Origin: JACDQM01 sp044373315
Lineage (GTDB): Bacteria; Pseudomonadota; Gammaproteobacteria; Burkholderiales; Burkholderiaceae_C
DNA: 64,000 bases
Direction of reading: 5' to 3'
Assembly (NCBI RefSeq): GCF_044373315.1
Contig: NZ_JBILQK010000011.1
Coordinates: forward strand, 1-64,000
The translations under genes and the position numbers were made by a program. Positions 51,181 to 60,061 of the stretch are shown here, one piece after another; position 1 is the stretch's first letter; every line of letters starts with the position of its first letter. Under the pieces are notes generated by a model. It was not told where the DNA came from. It was given only the letters and a program-made list of their open reading frames with translations, and made no database searches.

Positions 51181-52119
51181 ATGTTGAAGAAGCCTGCCCT
51201 CCCTCTGTTGTTCCGCTCGGCCCAAGTACACCAGGCCCCACGGTTTCTGGTGAGTGTCGATGGCGGGGGCACGGGCACGCGGCTGCAGCTCAACAACGCC
51301 AGCGGGCAGTGCCTTGGCGTCGGGCGTGCGGGGCCGTCCGCGCTAGGACAGGGTGTCGAGCAGGCCTGGACTCATGTGCTTCAAGCCTTGCAAGGCGCGG
51401 CGGCGCAGGCTGGGTTGGGACGCATTGATCCCGCGGACTGTGCGATCGGCTTGGGTTTGTCGGGCGTCACCTTGATTGAACAGGCGCAGGCCTTCATTAC
51501 GGCAGAGCCGGGCTTCGCCTTCATCGCGCTGGACAGCGATGGCTACACCGGTGTGCTGGGTGCACATGGCGGCGGCCCGGGTGCGGTGCTGGTGTCCGGC
51601 ACCGGTTCGGTGGGCGAGGCGCTGCGGCGCGACGGCAGCCGCGCCTGCGTAGGCGGCTGGGGCTGGGCGATCGGTGATGAGGGCAGTGGGGCTTGGCTGG
51701 GCCGCTGCGCGATGGCGCATGCCCACCGGGCATTCGATGGGCGCGAAGCCGAAGCTCCGCTGACCACTGCCTTGATTGAGATGGCTGGGCGCAGCCGTGA
51801 GGCCCTATTGGCCTGGTGCGCTGCCGCCGGTCAGCAAGGCTATGCCAGCCTGGCCCCGCTCGTGTTCGACATGGCGGGCCGCGACCCGCTGGCGTCCGCC
51901 CTGATCGGTGATGCTTTGCTGGAACTGGAGCGGGTGGTGAAGGCGCTTGATCCCGAGGGCGAGCTTCCGCTGGTGCTTGCCGGCAGTGTGGCCGAGCGTC
52001 TGGCACCGCGTTTGCCGGCGGCATTGCGTTCGCGCTGTGTGGCCGCCCAGGGCGATGCGGTCGCCGGTGCCTTGCAGCTGCTGCAGACAAGCATGTTGAC
52101 GATGGGGGGCGGTGAATGA
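51181..52119 (+). CDS. nagK: N-acetylglucosamine kinase, BadF/BadG family
   Basis: 312 residues of the actin-fold ATPase superfamily, BadF/BcrA branch used for glucosamine or N-acetylglucosamine kinases. Phosphate loops: FLVSVDGGGTGTRLQLNN and VLVSGTGSVGEAL; adenosine and other loops: GGWGWAIGDEGSGAWLGRCA and LVLAGSVAE. Phosphorylates the sugar coming from chitin. Starts at ATG 51181, which coincides with the predicted transcription start. Overlaps nagR by four bases. Confidence 0.85.
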   Translation: MLKKPALPLLFRSAQVHQAPRFLVSVDGGGTGTRLQLNNASGQCLGVGRAGPSALGQGVEQAWTHVLQALQGAAAQAGLGRIDPADCAIGLGLSGVTLIEQAQAFITAEPGFAFIALDSDGYTGVLGAHGGGPGAVLVSGTGSVGEALRRDGSRACVGGWGWAIGDEGSGAWLGRCAMAHAHRAFDGREAEAPLTTALIEMAGRSREALLAWCAAAGQQGYASLAPLVFDMAGRDPLASALIGDALLELERVVKALDPEGELPLVLAGSVAERLAPRLPAALRSRCVAAQGDAVAGALQLLQTSMLTMGGGE

Positions 52120-52853
52120 GCAAGTCGGCGTTTCAATTCAAGCCTGACGCGGACGCGGCATCGCCGCTGTACATGCAGCTGGCGCAGGCGCTGGCGCAGG
52201 CGATTCGCGATGGCGTCTATCACGCCGACGAGGCGCTGCCCTCCGAGCGCGTGTTGGCCGAGTCGCTGGAGCTTTCGCGCGTGACAGCACGCAAGGCGAT
52301 CGACCGGCTGGTTGAGCAGGGGATGATCGTGCGCAAGCGCGGCTCGGGCAACTACATTGCGCCGAAGCTGGAGCAACCGTTGACGCGCCTGACCAGCTTC
52401 TCTGAGGAACTGCACCAGCGCGGCTTCGTGCCGGGCTCGCGCTGGCTGACGCGCGCCTTCCGTGCCGCGGCGCCGGACGAGCAGCTGTCGCTGGAGCTCA
52501 AGGCCGGCGAGCGCGTTGCCCGCTTGGAGCGCCAGCGTCTGGCCGATTCGGTGGTGATGGCCTATGAGGTCAGCGTGCTGCCGGAATCGGTGCTGCCGGA
52601 TCCGCAGCGTGTCGAATCCTCGCTGTATGCGCATCTGGCGCAGCTGGACGGTGCGCCCGTGCGCGCGCTGCAGCACATCCGAGCGATCAATGCTGATGCC
52701 AAGCTGGCAGCCTTGCTGGAGGTGCCGGTGGGCTCGGCGGTGCTTTTCATCACCCGGGTCGGCTATGTGGCCTCGGGCAAGGCGGTGGAGTTGACGCACT
52801 CCTACTGCCGCAGCGACTACTACGACTTCGTGGCCGAGATGCGGCGCGACTGA
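52116..52853 (+). CDS. nagR: GntR/HutC-family regulator (NagR-like)
   Basis: 245 residues. N-terminal winged helix: SPLYMQLAQALAQAIRDGVYHADEALPSERVLAESLELSRVTARKAIDRLVEQGMIVRKRGSGNYI. C-terminal UTRA domain: LTSFSEELHQRGFVPGSRWLTRAFRAA, ELTHSYCRSDYYDF. HutC-type members in proteobacteria bind glucosamine- or N-acetylglucosamine-phosphate and repress GlcNAc operons. Encoded inside the operon it likely controls, with the ATG overlapping the kinase stop. Predicted sites lie upstream at 51042-51177. Confidence 0.88.
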   Translation: MSKSAFQFKPDADAASPLYMQLAQALAQAIRDGVYHADEALPSERVLAESLELSRVTARKAIDRLVEQGMIVRKRGSGNYIAPKLEQPLTRLTSFSEELHQRGFVPGSRWLTRAFRAAAPDEQLSLELKAGERVARLERQRLADSVVMAYEVSVLPESVLPDPQRVESSLYAHLAQLDGAPVRALQHIRAINADAKLAALLEVPVGSAVLFITRVGYVASGKAVELTHSYCRSDYYDFVAEMRRD

Positions 52854-52868
52854 CGGAAGACACTCACG

Positions 52869-53999
52869 ATGGCTGATGTGATTGACGGTGTCATTCTGAC
52901 GCCGGGGGGATTCCTGCGCGGTCGTCTGGCCCTGGCTGGCCAGCGCATCGCAGCGATCACCGGTGTGCCGGTGTCGGAGTCGGCCGTGCGCGGCCTGGGT
53001 CTGCCCATCGTGCTGCCCGGCTTTGTCGACACCCACGTGCATGGCGGTGGCGGGCGCGATGTGATGCAGGGTGGTGACGCTATCGCTGAGATTGCACGTC
53101 TTCATGCCGGCCACGGCACGACATCCTTACTGGCCACCACGATGACCGCGCCGCGCGGCGAGATCGAGGCCGCACTGCGCGCGCTGGCGCCGCACTGCCG
53201 CGAACGCGCCGCCGGCGGCGCACGGGTGCTGGGCGTGCATCTGGAAGGGCCGTACATCAACCCGGGCCGGCTGGGTGCGCAGCCCGACTGCGCGCGCCTC
53301 GGAACGCTGGAGGAAGCCCTGGCACTGCATGCGCTGGCGCCCATCCGCCTGATCACGCTGGCGCCTGAGATCGAGGGGCATCTGGCCCTGATCGGCCCAC
53401 TCAATGACGCCGGGTTCCGCGTGCAGATCGGCCACAGCGCTGGCCGCTACGAGGACGGCGTGGCGGCACTGCAGCGCGGCGCGCACGGTTTCACGCATCT
53501 GTTCAACGCGATGACCGGCCTGCATCACCGCGAGCCTGGCATGGTGGGCGCGGCACTGGCGCACGCGCAGTACGCCGAGCTGATCCCTGATCTCCTGCAT
53601 GTGCATCCGGGGGCCATCCGCGCCGCGCTGCGCGCCATCCCTTGCCTGTTCTGCGTGACCGACTCAACCGCCGCCGCCGGCATGCCGGACGGCGACTACA
53701 GCCTGGGCAGCCAGACGGTCAGCAAGTGCATGGGCGGTGTTCGACTGGCTGACGGCACGCTGGCCGGCAGCACGCTGACGATGGACCAGGCGCTGCGCAA
53801 TCTGGTGGGCCTGGGCCTGCCGCTGGATGAGGCTTCGCGCCGCACCTCCAGCCATGCCGCGGCCTATCTGGGTTTGCAGGACCGTGGACAGCTGAAGCAA
53901 GGCCTGATGGCCGATCTGGTGGTGCTGGACCCGCAGACGCTGCAACTGACAAACGTATTCGTGGAAGGGGAAGCAATTGAGCTCGTCGCTGATGTATGA
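52869..53999 (+). CDS. nagA: N-acetylglucosamine-6-phosphate deacetylase
   Basis: 376 residues, amidohydrolase fold. HVH metal site in GFVDTHVHGGGGRDVMQGG, GVHLEGPYINPGRLGAQ, QIGHSAGRYEDGVAAL, THLFNAMTGLHHREPGMVG and catalytic Asp in CVTDSTAAAGMPDGDY. Removes acetate from GlcNAc-6-phosphate. Starts 15 bases after nagR. Its last 23 bases overlap the SIS-domain gene. Confidence 0.95.
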   Translation: MADVIDGVILTPGGFLRGRLALAGQRIAAITGVPVSESAVRGLGLPIVLPGFVDTHVHGGGGRDVMQGGDAIAEIARLHAGHGTTSLLATTMTAPRGEIEAALRALAPHCRERAAGGARVLGVHLEGPYINPGRLGAQPDCARLGTLEEALALHALAPIRLITLAPEIEGHLALIGPLNDAGFRVQIGHSAGRYEDGVAALQRGAHGFTHLFNAMTGLHHREPGMVGAALAHAQYAELIPDLLHVHPGAIRAALRAIPCLFCVTDSTAAAGMPDGDYSLGSQTVSKCMGGVRLADGTLAGSTLTMDQALRNLVGLGLPLDEASRRTSSHAAAYLGLQDRGQLKQGLMADLVVLDPQTLQLTNVFVEGEAIELVADV

Positions 54000-55002
54000 A
54001 GAGGCGCTCAGTGCGCCTGCCGTGGTGGCCCGTCAACTGGCCGCTGACCATACCGCCTATGCGGCACTGGGTGAAAGCCTGCGCCAGCAGCCGCCATCGT
54101 CTCTGCTGACGGTGGCACGCGGCAGCTCGGACCACGCCGCGCATTACCTTGCCTATCTGGTGATGGCGCGTCTGGGCCGCCTGGTGACCTCGCTGCCGAT
54201 GTCGCTGGTGACGCTGTACCAGAGCCGGCTGGTCTGCGATGGTCTGGTGTCGCTGGCCTTCTCGCAGTCCGGCCAAAGCCCGGATCTGGTGGCCCCGACG
54301 CGCTTTCTGCGCGACGGCGGCGCACGCACCGTGGCCTTTGTGAACGCTGAGGGCTCGCCGCTGGCCGAGGCCGCGCAGCATGTCTTCCCGCTGCATGCGG
54401 GTGCCGAGAGAAGCGTGGCCGCGACCAAGAGCTATATCGCGCAGCTGGTGGCCGGCGCCCGTGTGGTGGCGGCCTGGCAGGGCGATGACGATCTGTTAGC
54501 CGCGCTGCAGCAGCTGCCCCAGGTGCTGGAGCAGGCCGCGGCGCTGCGCTGGGATGTGGCGGTGGATGTGTTGCGAGAGGCCGACCGGCTGTTCGTGATC
54601 GGCCGCGGTACCGGCCTGCCGATCGCGATGGAAGCGGCGCTGAAGTTCAAGGAGACCTGCGGCATCCAGGCCGAGGCGTTCTCGGGCGCGGAGGTCAAGC
54701 ACGGCCCGATGGCCTTGGTGGAAGAGGGCTATCCGATGCTGGTGTTCGCGCCGCGCGGGCCGGCCCAGGCCGGCCTGCTGGCGCTGGCCGACGAAATGCG
54801 TGGCCGGGGCGCGCGTGTGCTGCTGGCCGCGCCGGCTGGCACGCCGGGCGCCGAGCTGCCCCTGGTCTGCAGTGGCAGCGAAGACCTCGACCCGATCGCG
54901 GTGGTGCAGAGCTTCTATCCGATGGTGGAGGCCTTGTCGCGTGCGCGTGGCAACAACCCGGACCAGCCGCGCCATCTGGCCAAGGTCACCAAGACCCATT
55001 GA
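53977..55002 (+). CDS. nagB-II: SIS-domain glucosamine-6-phosphate deaminase (NagB-II type)
   Basis: 341 residues, two SIS domains resembling the isomerase half of GlmS. SIS-1: LLTVARGSSDHAAHYLAYLV, LAFSQSGQSPDL, AERSVAATKSYIAQ. SIS-2: LFVIGRGTGLPIAMEAALKFKETCGIQAEAFSGAEVKHGPMAL. No glutaminase domain is present, so it should deaminate GlcN-6-phosphate to fructose-6-phosphate and ammonia instead of making it. Start is taken as TTG 53977 because GGAAGGGG lies ideally six bases upstream. ATG 53992 is an alternative. No classical NagB is nearby. Overlaps nagA by 23 bases. Confidence 0.85.
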   Translation: MSSSLMYEEALSAPAVVARQLAADHTAYAALGESLRQQPPSSLLTVARGSSDHAAHYLAYLVMARLGRLVTSLPMSLVTLYQSRLVCDGLVSLAFSQSGQSPDLVAPTRFLRDGGARTVAFVNAEGSPLAEAAQHVFPLHAGAERSVAATKSYIAQLVAGARVVAAWQGDDDLLAALQQLPQVLEQAAALRWDVAVDVLREADRLFVIGRGTGLPIAMEAALKFKETCGIQAEAFSGAEVKHGPMALVEEGYPMLVFAPRGPAQAGLLALADEMRGRGARVLLAAPAGTPGAELPLVCSGSEDLDPIAVVQSFYPMVEALSRARGNNPDQPRHLAKVTKTH

Positions 55003-55013
55003 ACGAGGGTGCC

Positions 55014-56522
55014 ATGACGCAGCAACACAGCAGCTTCCACCCCGGCCGCCTGGTGATGGTCGATATTCCCGGCAAACAGCTGGACGCGCCGACCGCGGAC
55101 TTCCTGCGCCAGCACCAGGTGCGCGCGGTCTGCCTGTTCCGCAAGAACCTGGGCAGCGAGACGGAAATCCGCCAGCTCACCGCCGATCTGCGCGCGGTGA
55201 TGGGCGAGCAGGCTTTGATCGGCATCGACCAGGAAGGCGGCTCTGTGATTCGGGCCACCAGCCTGCCGCAGGCGCCGGCCGCGATGGCGCTGGGCGCGAT
55301 CGGTGATGAGGCTCTGGCCGAGCAGGTGGGCGCCGCGGTGGCGCGCGGCCTGTTGCATCTGGGCATCAACTGGAACTTCGCGCCGGTGCTGGATGTCAAC
55401 AACAACCCCGCAAATCCGGTGATCGGCGAGCGCAGCTTCGGCGACGACCCGGAGCTGGTGACGCGCCTGGCGCGGGCCTGGATGCGCGGTTCGCTGCGCG
55501 AGGGTGTGGCCTGCTGCGTGAAGCACTTTCCTGGCCATGGCGACACGCATGTGGACTCGCACCACGCGCTGCCGACTGTGGACAAGTCGCTGGCCGCGCT
55601 GGAGGCGCTGGAACTCAAACCCTTCCGCGCGCTGACCCAGGGCGCTGAAGTGGCGCCGGCGGTGATGACGGCGCATATCGTTTATCCGCAGCTCGATGCC
55701 GAGCATCCGGCCACGCTGTCACGGCGCGTGCTGACCGGCATCCTGCGCGACAGCATGGGCTATGACGGCGTCGTCATCACCGATGCGCTGATGATGAAGG
55801 CTGTGCACGAGCGCTATGGCCATGCCCGCGCCGCGGTGCTGGCGCTGCAGGCCGGCGCCGACATGCCGCTGGCCCAGGGCAGCCTGCAGGAGCAGCGAGC
55901 GGCGATCGAGGCCATCGGTGCCGCCTGGGCCGCGGGGCAGCTGGAGACAGCGCAGCTTGAGCGCGCGGCAGCACGGATCGACCGTCTGGCCGAGCGCTTC
56001 CCCCTGCAGACGCGAGACTACGACGCAAAGCAGCGGCTCGCCGATGAGCAGCTGATGCATGACGGCTGGGCGCGCGGCCTGTGTACCGTGCGTGGCGCGC
56101 GGCCGCCCGCCCGCCAGACACCGATCCGCCTGATCTGCCAGGCCAGTGTGGCCAGCGATGGCGTGTCGGAAGCCGGTGCTTCGGTGGAGCAGGTGCAGGC
56201 ACTGTTTGCCGGCTACTTCGACGATGTGCAACTGCTGCGCGTGCAGGATCTGCGCGCACTCAGCGCCGCCGATGTGCCGCAGGACGCGCGAATGAATGTG
56301 CTGGTGTCCAACCATCGCGGCCGCTTCGGCGCAGCCGCCCGCTTGGCCCGGCCTGATCTGCATCTGGCGCTGTGGAATCCCTTCCAGGTGCTGGACATCG
56401 CCGCCCCGGCCGTCATCAGCTGGGGCTATGCCGACGGCGCCTTGCTTGCGTTGACGCGCTGGCTGCGCGGTGATCTCGAGGCTGTGGCCCGGCCGCCCGT
56501 GAGCCTGAACCAGGAGTCCTGA
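55014..56522 (+). CDS. nagZ: beta-N-acetylhexosaminidase, GH3 (NagZ-like)
   Basis: 502 residues. GH3 signatures: LIGIDQEGGSVIRAT, NWNFAPVLDVNNNPANPVIGERSFGDDPEL, the general-acid His loop VKHFPGHGDTHVDSHHALP and nucleophile region GYDGVVITDALMMKA. About 160 residues beyond the core suggest a second domain, longer than the compact NagZ of E. coli. No signal peptide, hence cytoplasmic hydrolysis of GlcNAc-oligosaccharides or muropeptides. GAGGGTGCC precedes the ATG at 55014. Confidence 0.9.
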   Translation: MTQQHSSFHPGRLVMVDIPGKQLDAPTADFLRQHQVRAVCLFRKNLGSETEIRQLTADLRAVMGEQALIGIDQEGGSVIRATSLPQAPAAMALGAIGDEALAEQVGAAVARGLLHLGINWNFAPVLDVNNNPANPVIGERSFGDDPELVTRLARAWMRGSLREGVACCVKHFPGHGDTHVDSHHALPTVDKSLAALEALELKPFRALTQGAEVAPAVMTAHIVYPQLDAEHPATLSRRVLTGILRDSMGYDGVVITDALMMKAVHERYGHARAAVLALQAGADMPLAQGSLQEQRAAIEAIGAAWAAGQLETAQLERAAARIDRLAERFPLQTRDYDAKQRLADEQLMHDGWARGLCTVRGARPPARQTPIRLICQASVASDGVSEAGASVEQVQALFAGYFDDVQLLRVQDLRALSAADVPQDARMNVLVSNHRGRFGAAARLARPDLHLALWNPFQVLDIAAPAVISWGYADGALLALTRWLRGDLEAVARPPVSLNQES

Positions 56523-56524
56523 CC

Positions 56525-57796
56525 ATGAGTGCAACGTCTCCCACCATCTCGCCGATCCGCTGGGTGCCCAGCCTGTACTTCGTGCAGGGCCTGCAGTTCT
56601 TCGTGGTGATGCTGATCGCCGGCCTGATGTTCAAGAGCATGGGCGTGCCGAACGACCAGATTGCGCGCTGGACCGGCCTGCTGGGGCTGGCCTGGGCCAT
56701 CAAGCCCTTGTGGAGCCCCTTCCTGGAGCTGGCGCGCAGCAAGAAGCTGATCGTGGTGGCGATGCAGTTCACCGGCGCAGCAGGCTTGGCGCTGATGGCG
56801 CTGGCGCTGCAGCTGCCGATGTACTTCGCCGCCAGCATCGCAGTGCTGTTCCTGCTGGCCTATGCCTCGGCCACGCATGACATCGCCTGCGACGGCCTCT
56901 ACATGGCTTCGCTGGATGCCAAGCAGCAGGCCGCCTATGCCGGTTGGCAGGGAGCCTTCTTCAATGCCTCCAAGTTTTTGACGCTGGGCGGCCTGCTGGT
57001 GCTAGCCGGGCATCTGGAGAAGAGCGTCGGCGTGTTCAACGCCTGGTCGCTGATTTTCGTGCTGCTGGCCGTGCTGTTGGCGGTGCTGGCAGCCTACAAC
57101 GCCTATGCGCTGCCGGGCGCGCTGAACACCGAGCATGCGGACCTGACGGTGACCAGCATCTTCGGCACCTTGAGAGAGGTGATCGCCGATTTCCTGGGCA
57201 AGCCCGGTATCTGGCTGGCGATCCTGTTCATCGTCGTGTTCCGCTTTGCCGAGGGGCAGGTGCAGACCATCGGGCCGCTGTTCCTGATCGAGGCGCGCGA
57301 CAAGGGGGGCCTGGGCCTGACGACCGAGCAGGTGGGCGGCATCTACGGCACGGGCGGCACGGCCGCCTTCCTGGTCGGCAGCATCCTGGGCGGCTACTTC
57401 ACCTCGTGGCTGGGGCTCAAGCGCGCGATGCCGGTGCTGATCCTGGCGATGGCGGTGCCGAACGTCGTTTTCTACTACCTCAGCGTGGCCCTGCCCACGG
57501 ACCTGTGGCACCTCGGTGCGGCCATCAGTGTGGAGATGTTCGGCTACGGCTTCGGCTTCGTCGGCATGATTCTCTACATCATGCAATCGGTGGCGCCGGG
57601 CCGCTTCCAGACGGCGCACTACGCGCTGGGTACGGGCGTGATGCAGCTGGGATTCATCTTCTCCAAGACCATCAGCGGTGATGTGCAGATGGCGATGGGC
57701 TACCAGGACTTCTTCCTCTGGACCATCGTCTGCGGCGTTCCAGCGCTGCTGCTGATGTTCTTCGTGCGGCTGCCGTCGCCTGCGAAAAAGGATTGA
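56525..57796 (+). CDS. MFS permease, AmpG-like
   Basis: 423 residues with about twelve membrane helices. The N-terminus SLYFVQGLQFFVVMLIAGLMFKSMGVPND and DIACDGLYMASLDAKQQAAYAGWQGAFFNASKF are AmpG-type features, which import GlcNAc-anhydroMurNAc peptides or other GlcNAc compounds. In this operon it probably imports GlcNAc or chitooligosaccharides across the inner membrane. Begins two bases after the nagZ stop and continues into the GH16-like gene three bases later. Confidence 0.85.
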   Translation: MSATSPTISPIRWVPSLYFVQGLQFFVVMLIAGLMFKSMGVPNDQIARWTGLLGLAWAIKPLWSPFLELARSKKLIVVAMQFTGAAGLALMALALQLPMYFAASIAVLFLLAYASATHDIACDGLYMASLDAKQQAAYAGWQGAFFNASKFLTLGGLLVLAGHLEKSVGVFNAWSLIFVLLAVLLAVLAAYNAYALPGALNTEHADLTVTSIFGTLREVIADFLGKPGIWLAILFIVVFRFAEGQVQTIGPLFLIEARDKGGLGLTTEQVGGIYGTGGTAAFLVGSILGGYFTSWLGLKRAMPVLILAMAVPNVVFYYLSVALPTDLWHLGAAISVEMFGYGFGFVGMILYIMQSVAPGRFQTAHYALGTGVMQLGFIFSKTISGDVQMAMGYQDFFLWTIVCGVPALLLMFFVRLPSPAKKD

Positions 57797-57799
57797 GCC

Positions 57800-58717
57800 A
57801 TGGCGAACACATTGCGCAAGGGGCTGGCGGCCCTGATCCTGAGCGCGGCACCCGCGCTGGCTTGGGCGGCCGATCCGGCCCCCTTGTTCTTCGATGACTT
57901 CAGCGACGCTGACCTGAGTGGCTTGCAGGCTGGCGGCTGGACGCTGCGCAGCGCGCTCGGCCATCCTGGCCTGAAGGGCGCGCGCTGGGGCGCGGCGCAG
58001 CTGCGGCTGCTGGACGACCCGGCACAGGCCGGCAACCGTGTGCTGCGGCTGAAAGCCAGCACGGACGGCACGGCAGCCGGTACCGCGCAGGCGCAGCTGT
58101 GCCATGCGCGCAAGTATCTGGAGGGCACCTATGCCGCGCGGGTTCGCTTCAGCGACACGCCGGTGCAGGGCGTCGACGGCGATCCGGTGATCCAGGCCTT
58201 CTTCGCGATCAGTCCGCTGCGGCATGACCTGGATCCCGAGTTCAGCGAGGTCGACTGGGAATACCTGCCCAACGGTGGCTGGGGTAGCGAGAAGACGCGT
58301 ATCTATGGCATCAGCTGGCAGACCGTTCAGATCGAACCCTGGCGGGCCTTCAACTCGATGCATCAGCGCGAAGGTTCGCACGATGGCTGGCGTGTGCTGA
58401 TGATGCAGGTGATTGACGGCAAGGTTCGCCTCTACCTGGACGGCCAATTCCTGGGCGAGCATGGAGGGCGCAACTACCCCGTGGTGCCGATGGCGATCAA
58501 CTTCAATCTGTGGTTCTCACCGGGGGGCTTGCTCGGCCCGCAAGCCGGTGTCCGGGCCTATGAAACCGATGTGGACTGGGTGTTCCATGCCAAGGGACAG
58601 AAGCTCGAACCGCAGCAGGTGGATGCTGCCGTGCAGTCTCTGCGTCAGCGCGGGGTGAAGCGCCTGGACAGCGTGCCGGCTGCACAGCCGCCGCTGGACA
58701 GCCCCTGCGATATGTGA
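57800..58717 (+). CDS. secreted GH16-like glycoside hydrolase
   Basis: 305 residues with signal peptide (GLAALILSAAPALAWA). A concanavalin-like fold with FDDFSDADLSGLQAGGWTL near the start and the GH16 ExDxE catalytic stretch EVDWE (E150, D152, E154). The last part carries VRLYLDGQFLG and an AINFNLWFSPGG strand typical of such lectin-like enzymes. GH16 enzymes usually cut beta-1,3/1,4-glucans, agar or carrageenan. Its substrate here is unknown, and amino-sugar polymers are possible. It lies three bases after the permease gene and before the chitinase. Confidence 0.75.
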   Translation: MANTLRKGLAALILSAAPALAWAADPAPLFFDDFSDADLSGLQAGGWTLRSALGHPGLKGARWGAAQLRLLDDPAQAGNRVLRLKASTDGTAAGTAQAQLCHARKYLEGTYAARVRFSDTPVQGVDGDPVIQAFFAISPLRHDLDPEFSEVDWEYLPNGGWGSEKTRIYGISWQTVQIEPWRAFNSMHQREGSHDGWRVLMMQVIDGKVRLYLDGQFLGEHGGRNYPVVPMAINFNLWFSPGGLLGPQAGVRAYETDVDWVFHAKGQKLEPQQVDAAVQSLRQRGVKRLDSVPAAQPPLDSPCDM

Positions 58718-58740
58718 ATCTTCGCTTTGTTGGGCCTGTC

Positions 58741-59997
58741 ATGACTCTTTCGCGTCTCGTTGGCCAGTGTTTTCTGCTGCTGGCCGTGTTGCAGAGCGCG
58801 CCGGCGGCGCTGGCCCAGCCGGTGTTTGGTGCCGGCCCGCTGGCGGTGGAGCGGCGCAGTGATGCGGTGGTCGGCGTCTATGTGCCAAGCTGGGAATCGC
58901 CGGCTGTGGTGGAACGCCTGCGGCCGGGCAGTGTCAGTCATCTGCTCTATGCCTTCCTGCGGATGTGCGGGCCGGGGCAGCTCGACAAGGACGCGCAGGG
59001 TTGCTCAGGAAAGGCCGACTTTGAGCTAGCGGCAGACCCTGCGCATGCGCGCTTTGATGCCGTCTTCCAGCGTCTGAAGGCGCGCGAGGCGGGGCTGCGC
59101 GTGCTCGCCTCGGTCGGGGGCTGGGGCGGCTCCGACCCTTTCTTTCCGATGGCCGGCGATCCCGCGCGTCGGGCGGTTTTCATCTGGGATGCCGTGCGCT
59201 TCCTGCGCGCGCACCCGGGCTTTGATGGCCTCGACATTGACTGGGAGCACCCCGGCGACAACGGCGCGGCCAACGGCGTGCAGCTCGGCAACCATCAGGA
59301 TGGCGCCCACTTTGTGCTGCTGATGCAGGAGCTGCGTGCGGCACTGGACCGGCTGGGCCAGACGACAGGGCGACGCTATCTGCTGACTGTCGCCGTAAAC
59401 ACGACGGCCAAGGTGGTCGATCGGATCGACTGGCGCGCGGCCGGGCCGGCCTTGGATCTGGTCTTCATGATGAGCTACGACTACTACGGCGGCTGGTCCG
59501 ACACCGTGGGCCACCATGCGGCCTTGCGCGGCAGCCGCGCTGGTTCGGATGACAGCCTTGAGCAGGGCACCCTCAATTTCATCGGGGCGGGGGTGCCGGC
59601 GTCCAAGCTGGTGGCCGGTGTGGCCATGTACGGCCGTGGATTCGCCGGCGCTGGCTCCGCGCAGACGGGGGCCAGCAAGAGCGGCGTCTACCCCCCTGGT
59701 GGCGATGGCAGCCTGGTTTATCGCGAACTGGCGCGGCGCTATCTGGATCGCCAGGGGCGCGGCCGCCAGGGCTATGAGGCGCGCTTCGACAAGCAGACGC
59801 AGGCCTGGGCGCTGCACGACCCGCGCCGGCAGCGCTACATCGGCTACGACGATCCTCGTGCGGTCCAGGCCAAGGCGCTCTTTGCTCGGGAGCAAGGGCT
59901 GGCGGGTCTGTTTGCCTGGGAGCTCAGCCAGGACAACGGGGATCTGCTCAACGCCATGAACCGCGGGCTCGGGCATCGGCTGATTCCTGGCCGCTGA
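58741..59997 (+). CDS. secreted GH18 chitinase
   Basis: 418 residues. Signal peptide (LVGQCFLLLAVLQSAPAALAQ). GH18 signature DGLDIDWEHPGDNG with catalytic Glu169 and Asp165/Asp167, SxGG motif LASVGGWGG, and YDYYGGW substrate site. No chitin-binding domain is seen. Cleaves chitin to oligosaccharides outside the cell. An in-frame GTG at 58714 overlaps the GH16 stop and is an alternative start. No good Shine-Dalgarno is seen for either. Confidence 0.92.
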   Translation: MTLSRLVGQCFLLLAVLQSAPAALAQPVFGAGPLAVERRSDAVVGVYVPSWESPAVVERLRPGSVSHLLYAFLRMCGPGQLDKDAQGCSGKADFELAADPAHARFDAVFQRLKAREAGLRVLASVGGWGGSDPFFPMAGDPARRAVFIWDAVRFLRAHPGFDGLDIDWEHPGDNGAANGVQLGNHQDGAHFVLLMQELRAALDRLGQTTGRRYLLTVAVNTTAKVVDRIDWRAAGPALDLVFMMSYDYYGGWSDTVGHHAALRGSRAGSDDSLEQGTLNFIGAGVPASKLVAGVAMYGRGFAGAGSAQTGASKSGVYPPGGDGSLVYRELARRYLDRQGRGRQGYEARFDKQTQAWALHDPRRQRYIGYDDPRAVQAKALFAREQGLAGLFAWELSQDNGDLLNAMNRGLGHRLIPGR

Positions 59998-60061
59998 GGC
60001 TCGGCTCAGCCGCCGCCCAGGCATTGAAGTGAATGAAGCATCGCAGTTGGAGGTTCCGCCC

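Noticed and set aside
57002..58462. 486-codon minus-strand frame under the permease and GH16-like genes
   Set aside because: His/Gln/Arg-rich, lacks any recognisable domain, and runs against two clear genes.
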